This document shows, one piece after another, positions 9,501 to 15,956 of a stretch of DNA of 64,000 nt. Source of the stretch: Parabacteroides sp. (GTDB lineage: Bacteria; Bacteroidota; Bacteroidia; Bacteroidales; Tannerellaceae); the NCBI GenBank assembly GCA_028689545.1, contig JAQVCX010000003.1, positions 1-64,000 on the forward strand. The letters run 5' to 3'. The notes under the pieces were generated by a model. It was given only the letters and a program-made list of their open reading frames with translations, ran no database searches and was not told the DNA's origin. A program made the position numbers and the translations under genes. Position 1 is the stretch's first letter. Each line of letters begins with the position of its first letter.

Positions 9501-9747
9501 GCCGGATGAGGAAGGCGATTTGAACATCATGGATATGTTCAGCAAGCATGCTTTCGAACTGGTAGTAAATATCCCGAAAGATCATAGCAAACGTGAGTTG
9601 ACGAATGGATACAAGATCCGCCGTGCGGCAATCGACCATAACATTCCATTGATCACAAACGCACGTCTGGCTAGCGCCTTTATCGACGCTTTCTGCAATA
9701 TGAACGTAGAAGATATACAGATTAAGAGCTGGCAAGAGTACAAGTAA
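6529..9747 (+). CDS. carB: Carbamoyl-phosphate synthase large subunit
   Basis: A full-length 1072-residue CarB that makes carbamoyl phosphate from ammonia (delivered by CarA), bicarbonate and two ATP, for arginine and pyrimidine synthesis in the cytoplasm. The N-terminal half opens KKVIVLGSGALKIGQAGEFD and the duplicated half repeats NVIILGSGAYRIGSSVEFD, the expected tandem ATP-grasp architecture. Further matches are GGQTALNCG, EVNARLSRSSALASKA and ECNLRASRSFPF, and a C-terminal MGS-like regulatory domain (SKVDLLEP...YGTHGTAKFL). carA is not adjacent in this window. The gene is complete, with no frameshift. Confidence 0.98.
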   Translation: MSKSDIKKVIVLGSGALKIGQAGEFDYSGSQALKALKEEGISTVLLNPNIATIQTSEGVADKVYFLPITPYFVEEVIKKEQPDGILLAFGGQTALNCGTQLYTSGTLAKYDVKVLGTSVEAIMYTEDRDLFVKKLNEIEVKTPISQAVESMEDAVAAAYKIGFPIMIRSAYALGGMGSGICKDEAELRTLAESAFAYSSQILVEESLKGWKEIEFEVIRDKNDHCFTVVSMENVDPLGVHTGESIVVAPTCSLTEKELDLLKELSTKTIRHLGIVGECNIQYAFNSETCDYRVIEVNARLSRSSALASKASGYPLAFVAAKLALGYGLDEIGEMGTPNSAYKAPEVDYMIVKIPRWDLTKFVGVSRQIGSSMKSVGEIMSIGKSFEEIMQKGLRMIGQGMHGFVGNNDITFDNLDEELANPTDLRIFAVAQALEQGYSVDKIHELSKITRWFLEGLKNIVDYAQVLKGYNKIEDLPEDVLKEAKRLGFSDFQIARYVEDPEGNMEKENIRVRNLRKKMGILPTVKRINTIASEHPELTNYLYMTYDGTPHDITYYPNEKNVIILGSGAYRIGSSVEFDWCSVNAAQTARKLGYKSIMINYNPETVSTDYDMCDRLYFDELSFERVLDVIDLELPKGVIVSVGGQIPNNLAMKLYRQNVPVLGTSPLSIDRAENRHKFSAMLDSLSIDQPRWAELTSMEEIDAFIEKVDFPILIRPSYVLSGAAMNVCHTKEQMIEFLDLAAKVSKEYPVVVSEFMQGTKEIEFDAVAMNGEVVEYAISEHIEFAGVHSGDATLVFPAQKIYFETARRIKKVSKMIAKELNISGPFNIQFLAKNNFVKVIECNLRASRSFPFVSKVLKRNFIETATRIMLDAPYTQPDKSAFDIDWIGIKASQFSFARLHKADPVLGVDMSSTGEVGCIGDDFNEALLSAMIAVGNSIPKKNILVSSGAAKSKVDLLEPCRMLDAKGYTIYGTHGTAKFLNDNGIKATTVCWPDEEGDLNIMDMFSKHAFELVVNIPKDHSKRELTNGYKIRRAAIDHNIPLITNARLASAFIDAFCNMNVEDIQIKSWQEYK

Positions 9748-9759
9748 TCAAAATTTGAT

Positions 9760-9767
9760 TATATTTG
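9760..9767 (+). promoter_or_regulatory. -7 element between carB and the sensor/HTH gene
   Basis: TATATTTG fits TAnnTTTG 13 bases after the carB stop. Its predicted start (about 9774) lies before the 9783-9809 hairpin, which would place that hairpin in the 5' leader of the next gene. Confidence 0.5.
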
Positions 9768-9782
9768 CATGTGTGTAATATA

Positions 9783-9809
9783 AGAGACAAGGCTTAATGC
9801 CTTGTCTCT
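9783..9809 (+). terminator. Hairpin after carB / in the leader of the next gene
   Basis: A perfect 11-bp stem (9783-9793 and 9799-9809) with a 5-nt loop. The T-rich tail is weak (tatagttt). It can serve as carB terminator, as a leader structure for the downstream gene, or both. Confidence 0.6.
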
Positions 9810-9823
9810 ATAGTTTAAAGACC

Positions 9824-11884
9824 ATGTACAGACGACTACCTTTCATCCTATTATTATCCCTAGTGGCAAAATTCGCCTTACGTGCGTCCGTAGTCGCTCC
9901 CTCTATCCTTGTCCAAAATTATTCAGTGGATGATTATAAGGCCAGTTGCCAGAATTGGGATATAGCGGTTTCCCATCATGGTATCTTATATGTCGCTAAT
10001 AATTCCGGTCTGGTTACTTTCGACGGGAATACATGGAAAACGTATCCTTTACCGGATAAAACTCCTATTTATAACGTATCTTTCCAGAACGATTCTATCT
10101 ATACCCAAGGCAAATCATCGTTAGGGTATTGGCTCTACGACAAACTCGGGAATCTGGAATACCATCCGATCGATACGCTCCCATCACACATCGATTTCGA
10201 TAATCCAAAGACGGGTTACACGATCCCGAAAGAAATCGAGGAAAAGTTCCCTACTTCCTTCGCTAGCGCCGGAGATCTCAATTTCACGGGAACATCTACG
10301 TCCGGTATTTATATCACCAACGACGAAGGGGAGATCTTCCAACATCTCAACATCAACAATCAGTTGCAAGATAATATCGTACGCTCCATCTGCGTACAAG
10401 ATGATAACTTAATCTGGATAGCTTTGGATAATGGTATCTCCCAAATAGATATCAATCCTCCCATCGCCATGTTAGGTAAAAGAAACCAGATCGGGAAGTT
10501 GGAAGACGCGGTAAAAGAGGATAACCGTCTCTATATCCGGACCAATGTCGGCTACTTCAGCCGGAGCTTGATGTTTGGTGATAAGTTTACCTCGATGTCT
10601 GATGAGGTAGGGCGTTCATATATCCACCCGGACACAGCCGACAACCATTTATCGATAAGCACTTTATTTAAGAATAAAGACGTATTGGGCGTATTCGCCA
10701 ACGCCGAAAGTATTTACCCGGTTCCAGATGATTTGTATTGGCTCACGACCAAGAACGAGGCAGGACTCTTCCATCTGGAAAACGGTAAAGGAACTTTAAA
10801 ATGCCGGATTCTATTCGATAATTACAATTTGAACCTAGTGACCAATGGCAAACGGATTATCCCGTTGAATGACTCGCTCGATTTGGTATCCGCCATGCAA
10901 GGGACCCTATTAATCAACACCCGCCAATTAATAGAAGGAAGCCTAGGAGGATTGACAATGCCACGGTTTATGCGTATCGAGTATCAAGATCAAGAAGGTA
11001 CACATTATTTATCTCCGGATACTCAAAGGATCAACATGCCCCATAACTTCCAAGAGCTCTCGCTATACATCGGGACAACGGTATTCACCCCCAATCACCA
11101 AATCAGTTATAAGCTGGAAGGGGTATCCGCCGATTGGTCTTCTTGGCAGAAGGACGGCAAAATTACCTTCTTACAACTTCCGGAAGGGACTTATGAACTA
11201 AGGATACGTAAATATGTGACCCGGGGTCCGTTTCCCGAGATCACGATGCAAATCACGGTTCGCCCTCCTTGGTATAATAGCGTATGGGCCTATTTGATCT
11301 ACGTCGCTTTGATATGGTTCGCCATTCAAGAAGGGCTTCGGTATCATTTAAGGAATCTGCGAGAAAAAGAACAAGAAAAGCTGGAGGCCGAACGGCAAGC
11401 CGAACAGCAAAGACTTCAACAAATGAGAAGCGAGATGCTGGAAACGGAGTTGCAAAATAAGAACAATGAGCTTACTCTCCAGACTACGGCTTTGGTAAAA
11501 AGAAACGAGGCGATCCAAGCTTTGTTGGAAGAACTGGATAAGCAGAAGGAGACATTGGGAGACCGATATCCCAATAAGTTATATACCCGTTTACGTTCCT
11601 TGATGGAGTCTACCTTGAACGATCAAGCGGATTGGGTACAGTTCGAGACCTATTTCAACAGCGCCCACCAGAATTTCATGGATCGTTTACGCCAGCAATA
11701 CGCAGATATAACGGCTGGCGATTTGCGCATTTGTTGCTTACTCCGCATGAACCTTTCCACGAAGGAAATCGCATCGTTAATGAATGTATCCATACGGGCT
11801 ATCGAACTAAGGAGATACCGCTTAAGAAAGCGATTAGCTCTTGATGGGGATACGAATCTTGTCGATTTCCTAATGAACTACTAA
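9824..11884 (+). CDS. One-component sensor: periplasmic propeller, Y_Y_Y domain, TM helix, coiled coil, HTH
   Basis: The start is placed at ATG 9824 (MYRRLPFILLLS), giving 686 residues with a signal peptide; the frame extends nine codons further upstream. The periplasmic part looks like a reduced two-component-regulator propeller (SHHGILYVANNSGLVTFDG, RSICVQDDNLIWIALDNGISQ), followed by a Y_Y_Y-like beta sandwich (KLEGVSADWSSW...LPEGTYELRIR). One TM segment (WAYLIYVALIWFAIQ) leads to a long coiled coil and a C-terminal LuxR-like helix-turn-helix (LRMNLSTKEIASLMNVS). There is no histidine kinase or receiver domain, so the protein would sense and bind DNA from the membrane. Ligand and targets are unknown. 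Confidence 0.85.
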   Translation: MYRRLPFILLLSLVAKFALRASVVAPSILVQNYSVDDYKASCQNWDIAVSHHGILYVANNSGLVTFDGNTWKTYPLPDKTPIYNVSFQNDSIYTQGKSSLGYWLYDKLGNLEYHPIDTLPSHIDFDNPKTGYTIPKEIEEKFPTSFASAGDLNFTGTSTSGIYITNDEGEIFQHLNINNQLQDNIVRSICVQDDNLIWIALDNGISQIDINPPIAMLGKRNQIGKLEDAVKEDNRLYIRTNVGYFSRSLMFGDKFTSMSDEVGRSYIHPDTADNHLSISTLFKNKDVLGVFANAESIYPVPDDLYWLTTKNEAGLFHLENGKGTLKCRILFDNYNLNLVTNGKRIIPLNDSLDLVSAMQGTLLINTRQLIEGSLGGLTMPRFMRIEYQDQEGTHYLSPDTQRINMPHNFQELSLYIGTTVFTPNHQISYKLEGVSADWSSWQKDGKITFLQLPEGTYELRIRKYVTRGPFPEITMQITVRPPWYNSVWAYLIYVALIWFAIQEGLRYHLRNLREKEQEKLEAERQAEQQRLQQMRSEMLETELQNKNNELTLQTTALVKRNEAIQALLEELDKQKETLGDRYPNKLYTRLRSLMESTLNDQADWVQFETYFNSAHQNFMDRLRQQYADITAGDLRICCLLRMNLSTKEIASLMNVSIRAIELRRYRLRKRLALDGDTNLVDFLMNY

Positions 11885-11992
11885 AAATATTTTCCGAGAA
11901 TCTCACCAGAACGCCCGACGGGTTGGTTATACGTCCTCAAATTGCACATGGCTACCGGAGGGGAAGAAAGCTACAAGATCGTATTGAAGTAA
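11885..11992 (+). pseudogene. Orphan gene tail directly after the sensor gene
   Basis: In the same frame as the sensor gene and immediately after its stop, 35 sense codons run to a second TAA at 11990-11992 (PTGWLYVLKLHMATGG...SYKIVLK). The composition looks like a genuine protein C terminus, but there is no start or body. It is best read as a decayed or truncated gene remnant; chance cannot be excluded for so short a frame. Confidence 0.35.
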
Positions 11993-12096
11993 AAAAGTCT
12001 TCCCGAAAATGATCTCTCGACAAACTCAACATCTAACGTGAATAATTTATTCCGGGAAATTTTCACATGGAAATCATTACACTATCAATATATATA

Positions 12097-12104
12097 TATA
12101 TTTG
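12097..12104 (+). promoter_or_regulatory. -7 element for the NVEALA operon
   Basis: TATATTTG fits TAnnTTTG, 36 bases before ATG 12141. It lies at the end of a TA-dinucleotide run. Confidence 0.55.
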
Positions 12105-12140
12105 CATTCAAACTTTTGTTTCACTTAAATTTAATGATGT

Positions 12141-12380
12141 ATGGGAAAGAGATTTTTAAAATTCACGGCGTTAATCAGTTTGATCTTTTTCGCTATAAAC
12201 GTAGATGTTTTAGCAGAAGGTGACAGTGATGATCATGCTTGCCCGGATGGCGACCAAGGCCCAGGCATAAGCTGCGGCAGATATGAGGGGACTTGCTGGA
12301 ATGTAGATTGGATAAGTGGTATTTATTATGTGCATTGTTATTTCTCAGGAATGCAAGAACATCATTGTTATCCAGATTAA
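12141..12380 (+). CDS. NVEALA-type small secreted cysteine-containing peptide
   Basis: A 79-residue precursor with a hydrophobic signal (FLKFTALISLIFFAINVDVLA). The cleavage region INVDVLAEG fits the N-V-x-A-L-A pattern after which the Bacteroidetes NVEALA family is named. The mature part of about 53 residues is acidic and holds five cysteines (HACPD, ISCGR, GTCWN, VHCYF, HHCYPD). It is first in a three-gene operon, five bases before the next start, with a 6-bladed propeller lipoprotein and a CPPC thioredoxin-like protein. NVEALA peptides commonly neighbour such propeller genes; their function is not established. A disulfide-bearing secreted peptide served by the CPPC protein is an inference. 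Confidence 0.8.
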   Translation: MGKRFLKFTALISLIFFAINVDVLAEGDSDDHACPDGDQGPGISCGRYEGTCWNVDWISGIYYVHCYFSGMQEHHCYPD

Positions 12381-12385
12381 AAAGC

Positions 12386-13519
12386 ATGAAAAGTATCATC
12401 TATTATTTTTCGATGATATCCATATTTTTCTTTCTTTCTTGTACGGGATGGAAGGATAAAAAAAATATGGAATCAGATATCATCACCGTGAATTTGGACG
12501 AGCGAGACGAGATCTCCACTAAAGATCTATTTTCCGAGATCCAACTCGTTCCGTTAGAGACAACGCCGGAATCGCTGATCCGTAATATAACCCAAATCAA
12601 GTTTTTTGAGGATCGATATTATATTCACGATTATTCGAGATCCCAAATCTTTGTTTTCGATAGGGAGGGACATTTCCAATTCGCGCTTAACGAGAAAGGA
12701 AACGGCCCGGGTGAGTATTTAAACTTAACAGATTTCGCGATCGATACGACCCGCAGGAACCTTGTAGTACTTTGCGCCGTCAGCAACGCTCTCTTTTTCT
12801 ATGATCTAGGGGGCAAGTTCATCGAGAAAAAGAAACTTCCTGAAATAGCGGGGGCCTACAACAGCCTACAGTTCCAAAACAAGGATACGATAGCTTTCTT
12901 CACATACGATTACGACCATCGCTTGAAGTTTTATTCCCTATCAAGAAACGAGATACTCGATGAATATTTTCCTGAAGACATAAAAGATGTATTTTGTAGG
13001 GGTGTATTTCCATTTCCACACGCTTTTCGAAGGTCTTTGACTAATACGATTTATTCACTATCGGGAGCGACCTTTACAGAGCTTTATCGTTGGGATTTTG
13101 GTGATTTAAATAATGACATCGAAAAATTAGAATTCCATCCCAATATGAGCAAGCAAGAAATAATTCAATACGCAAAGGATGTCTATTCCTCTAAGAGCGT
13201 AAATTACATAATAGACTCTCAGGGACAAAACAGCAGATATCGATACGCCATGGTAGTCCGCAAAAACAAGTACATCCAACTGTTTTATAACAGGAAAAAC
13301 CATGACTTGCTTCAATTCGAGCGAACCAAGGAGGGCTTGCAACTTTACCCGATCTACTTCGGAGAAGACTTCATCCTCTGTACTCCGGAAGGAGGGCTTC
13401 CATTAAATGATCTATTTCCCGAGAAGTTAAGAAATGAGGATCAGCAAAAAATTATTCAATCACATTCGGAACAAGAGAATCCTGTCTTAGTAAAATATGT
13501 TTTCAAAAATGAAGGTTAA
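12386..13519 (+). CDS. 6-bladed beta-propeller lipoprotein (NVEALA partner)
   Basis: The start at ATG 12386 (MKSIIYYFS) gives 377 residues with lipobox FLSC (Cys19). It matches the Bacteroidetes 6-bladed propeller lipoproteins: LFSEIQLVPLETTPESLI, then blades marked by DRYYIHDYSRSQIFVFDREG and NGPGEYLNLTDFAID. The start lies five bases after the NVEALA stop, and the end overlaps the next gene, so the three are probably co-translated. It is likely anchored in the outer membrane or periplasm, with a ligand-binding or peptide-handling role by association only. Confidence 0.8.
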   Translation: MKSIIYYFSMISIFFFLSCTGWKDKKNMESDIITVNLDERDEISTKDLFSEIQLVPLETTPESLIRNITQIKFFEDRYYIHDYSRSQIFVFDREGHFQFALNEKGNGPGEYLNLTDFAIDTTRRNLVVLCAVSNALFFYDLGGKFIEKKKLPEIAGAYNSLQFQNKDTIAFFTYDYDHRLKFYSLSRNEILDEYFPEDIKDVFCRGVFPFPHAFRRSLTNTIYSLSGATFTELYRWDFGDLNNDIEKLEFHPNMSKQEIIQYAKDVYSSKSVNYIIDSQGQNSRYRYAMVVRKNKYIQLFYNRKNHDLLQFERTKEGLQLYPIYFGEDFILCTPEGGLPLNDLFPEKLRNEDQQKIIQSHSEQENPVLVKYVFKNEG

Positions 13520-14102
13520 CGAGAATACAATTTATATTTTCCTTTTGGGGATACTGGCAGGTATAATTTGTATGCAATGCGTGAATCATTTTAGAAAATC
13601 CCCGAAGGATGTGTATGTTGACAATTTTGAATACGAGAAAGAAAGTCTGGGTATCCTTAAAAGAGAAGAACTAAAAAATGAACACTATGAATGCCTTGAT
13701 CAAATAGCCTATTGGGGAACAGACTCTCTAGATTCTTTCTCCTTAAGTAATTTATGTAATGATAAAAAATTATTCTTTTGTTTTTCAGAGAAAACATGTC
13801 CTCCTTGTATCGATGCAGTTGTCGATATAATGAACGAGGTTTTTACAGACGAGGAAATAAAAACAAAAATAGTTTTCGTATCGCCTGATTATCCTGCTCG
13901 ATTAAGAAACGATTACTATGGAAAAAAACTATTGAGCTTACATAATAAGAATTTAGGGCTACCTATGGAACTAGAAGATTCTTTCGCTCCTTTTTTATTC
14001 ATTATGGATAAATATTTATGTGTTAAATATTTACATATTCACAATAAACCACTCCCACGACTTACTTTAATTTATCTGGAAGAGATAAAAAAAATGTGGT
14101 AG
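13509..14102 (+). CDS. Membrane-anchored thioredoxin-like protein with CPPC motif
   Basis: 197 residues from ATG 13509 (MKVNENTIYIF); ATG 13497 is an in-frame alternative. Either start overlaps the end of the propeller gene, which implies translational coupling. The N-terminal hydrophobic segment (IYIFLLGILAGIICMQCV) should anchor it facing the periplasm. FCFSEKTCPPCIDAVVDIM is a thioredoxin-fold active site with CPPC. The later part keeps the fold pattern (KIVFVSPDYP, then FAPFLFIMDKY) but is strongly A+T-rich. It probably exchanges disulfides on the cysteine-rich peptide of this operon; the substrate is inferred from context. Confidence 0.75.
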   Translation: MKVNENTIYIFLLGILAGIICMQCVNHFRKSPKDVYVDNFEYEKESLGILKREELKNEHYECLDQIAYWGTDSLDSFSLSNLCNDKKLFFCFSEKTCPPCIDAVVDIMNEVFTDEEIKTKIVFVSPDYPARLRNDYYGKKLLSLHNKNLGLPMELEDSFAPFLFIMDKYLCVKYLHIHNKPLPRLTLIYLEEIKKMW

Positions 14103-14118
14103 ATCTTATTGCGGTTGA

Positions 14119-14283
14119 TCGTACGATATTAAGCCGCAGGATGGTAAGGAGGATTTGATCATCGTCGGAAGCTTTGAGGAAGCGGAAGGAATGATCGAAG
14201 AAAGAATCGTGTTGGAATTGGAGGAGGTGCCAGCGTATCTCTGGCTTCCGGATCGCATCACTTTAGAATCTCGCAAAAAGTAA
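14119..14283 (+). pseudogene. Orphan C-terminal gene fragment (54 codons)
   Basis: A frame of 54 codons ending at 14281-14283 reads like a genuine protein tail (DIKPQDGKEDLIIVGSF, then LELEEVPAYLWLPDRITL). An in-frame TGA lies immediately upstream (14116-14118), there is no start, and there is no body. It abuts the end of the A+T-rich NVEALA operon. A truncated gene left by recombination is the simplest reading. Confidence 0.5.
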
Positions 14284-14362
14284 GTCTTATATAATTTTAA
14301 TCTATTTGATATATAATATGCTATATAACAGCACATTATATATATACAAAAGGAGCATGAGA

Positions 14363-14422
14363 AAGTCTTGTAGTAGTCTTATCCAATAAAAAAATCATTT
14401 GCGCAAGTCGTGTAGTAGTCGT
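14363..14422 (+). repeat. Direct repeat upstream of the SQR-like gene
   Basis: Two 18-base copies (14363-14380 and 14405-14422) agree at 16 positions and are exactly 42 bases apart, about four helical turns. Each contains AGTC spaced by 7 bases from a second AGTC. It is a candidate operator pair for the downstream gene. Confidence 0.45.
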
Positions 14423-14487
14423 TTTTATGGCTACCATAGTTTATTGTGCTTCCTTTGCCGCCGAATGAAATCTTAAAATCTTTCGAC

Positions 14488-15864
14488 ATGATGAAACACG
14501 AGCTGGATAAACAATTAGATGCGCTAGAAAAGAAAGGTATCGACAGACGGCATTTCTTTAAGTTATTAGCAGCGACAGGACTGATCGCAGGAGCTAATAC
14601 CGGAAAAGCGAACGCTTTTTCAAGCAGCGCAAAAGGTAAAATCGTTATTATCGGTGGAGGAGCCGCTGGTATCAGTATGGCTGCCCGATTAAAACATTGG
14701 CTTGATGAACCAGATATCACCTTGATTGACCCCAGTGATCGTCAGTTTTATCAACCGGGATTCACTCTGATCGCCTCAGGCGTGTACCAGCCGGAAGATG
14801 TTTGGAAGAAACAAGAGGATTGCATGCCTAGCGGTATAAAATGGATAAAAGACTCGGTCGCCTCGGTTGATCCCGTATGGAATCAAGTAACGACCAAAAG
14901 TAACGGAAAGATTCCGTACGACTTTTTAGTACTAACCCCGGGATTACAATGTAATTGGGAGAAGGTGGAGGGCATTACCCACGATACCCTAGGACAAGGA
15001 AACGCAAACTCTATTTATGATTTCGAAGGAGCTCAAAAAACATGGAAAGCTCTTCAAGAATTCGCTAAAAAAGGAGGTAAAGGTATTTATACCGACACTT
15101 ACACAAAACATAAATGTGGTGGCGCTCCCAAAAAGATCTGTTTATTATCCGAGCATTACGCAAGGAAACAAGGGACTCGCGACAAACTGCAATTGAATTA
15201 TTTTACCGCATCGAAGGAGCTATACGATATCCCGTATTTCACACCTCGCTTGCTGGAAATATATAAAGAGCGCAACATACCTATCAATCTAAATGTACGG
15301 GTAAAAGGCGTGGATACATCCGCGAAACAAGTACACTTCGAGAAGATAGAGACAAAAGGTGAAGAAAAGATCGTAACGCCGTTTGTAGAGGATTACGATT
15401 TCCTACACTTCGCGCCACCGATGTCCGCTCCCGATTTCGTTCGTGAAGCCGGATTAGGATGGACAGAAGGCAAGTTGGCAGCCGACGCATGGGTAATGGT
15501 AGACAAAGAAACCTTGATACATAAAAAATATCAAAATATAGTTTCTTTAGGTGACGTAGCCGGTATTCCTACCAGCAAGACATCAGCCGCTATCCGTGTG
15601 CAAGTGCCTATCGCAGCCAAGAACCTGATCGCGCTCATGGAAGGCAAAGAGCCGACCGAGAAATACAACGGTTATGCCGCTTGCCCGATCGTCACGGATT
15701 ATGGACACGTGTTGCTCTGCGAATTTGACTATGAAAAGAAACCTGACATATCATTCCCGTTCTCGATGATCGATACATCAAAAGAGCAATGGCTCGCTTG
15801 GATCTTAAAAGTATACATATTAAAACCGATGTATTTTTACGGGATGCTTAATGGTTATGCGTAA
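14488..15864 (+). CDS. Sulfide:quinone oxidoreductase-like flavoprotein with Tat signal
   Basis: The frame is open from GTG 14446, but I prefer ATG 14488 (MMKHELDKQLD), giving 458 residues. A twin-arginine signal follows (DRRHFFKLLAATGLIAGA), so the folded flavoprotein should be exported. The Rossmann motif is KIVIIGGGAAGISMAARL. DRQFYQPGFTLIASG and KCGGAPKKICLLSEHY resemble the SQR family, including its cysteine region; LGDVAGIPTSKTSAAIR is the second FAD-contacting segment. It would oxidise sulfide to sulfur or polysulfide and reduce quinone. It is a single gene closed by a bidirectional terminator. Other FAD/NAD(P)-dependent roles are possible. Confidence 0.8.
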   Translation: MMKHELDKQLDALEKKGIDRRHFFKLLAATGLIAGANTGKANAFSSSAKGKIVIIGGGAAGISMAARLKHWLDEPDITLIDPSDRQFYQPGFTLIASGVYQPEDVWKKQEDCMPSGIKWIKDSVASVDPVWNQVTTKSNGKIPYDFLVLTPGLQCNWEKVEGITHDTLGQGNANSIYDFEGAQKTWKALQEFAKKGGKGIYTDTYTKHKCGGAPKKICLLSEHYARKQGTRDKLQLNYFTASKELYDIPYFTPRLLEIYKERNIPINLNVRVKGVDTSAKQVHFEKIETKGEEKIVTPFVEDYDFLHFAPPMSAPDFVREAGLGWTEGKLAADAWVMVDKETLIHKKYQNIVSLGDVAGIPTSKTSAAIRVQVPIAAKNLIALMEGKEPTEKYNGYAACPIVTDYGHVLLCEFDYEKKPDISFPFSMIDTSKEQWLAWILKVYILKPMYFYGMLNGYA

Positions 15865-15920
15865 TATAGATAAAGAATCTATGAAATAAAACTCCCTATA
15901 ATTTAGAATGCCAAACTACA

Positions 15921-15955
15921 AAACCCCGGATTTCAGTTGTACGGAACCGGGGTTT
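15921..15955. terminator. Bidirectional terminator between convergent genes
   Basis: A perfect 9-bp G+C-rich stem (15921-15929 and 15947-15955) with A-rich left and T-rich right flanks serves the SQR-like gene (plus) and the FAD/Fe-S gene (minus). Confidence 0.85.
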
Positions 15956-15956
15956 C

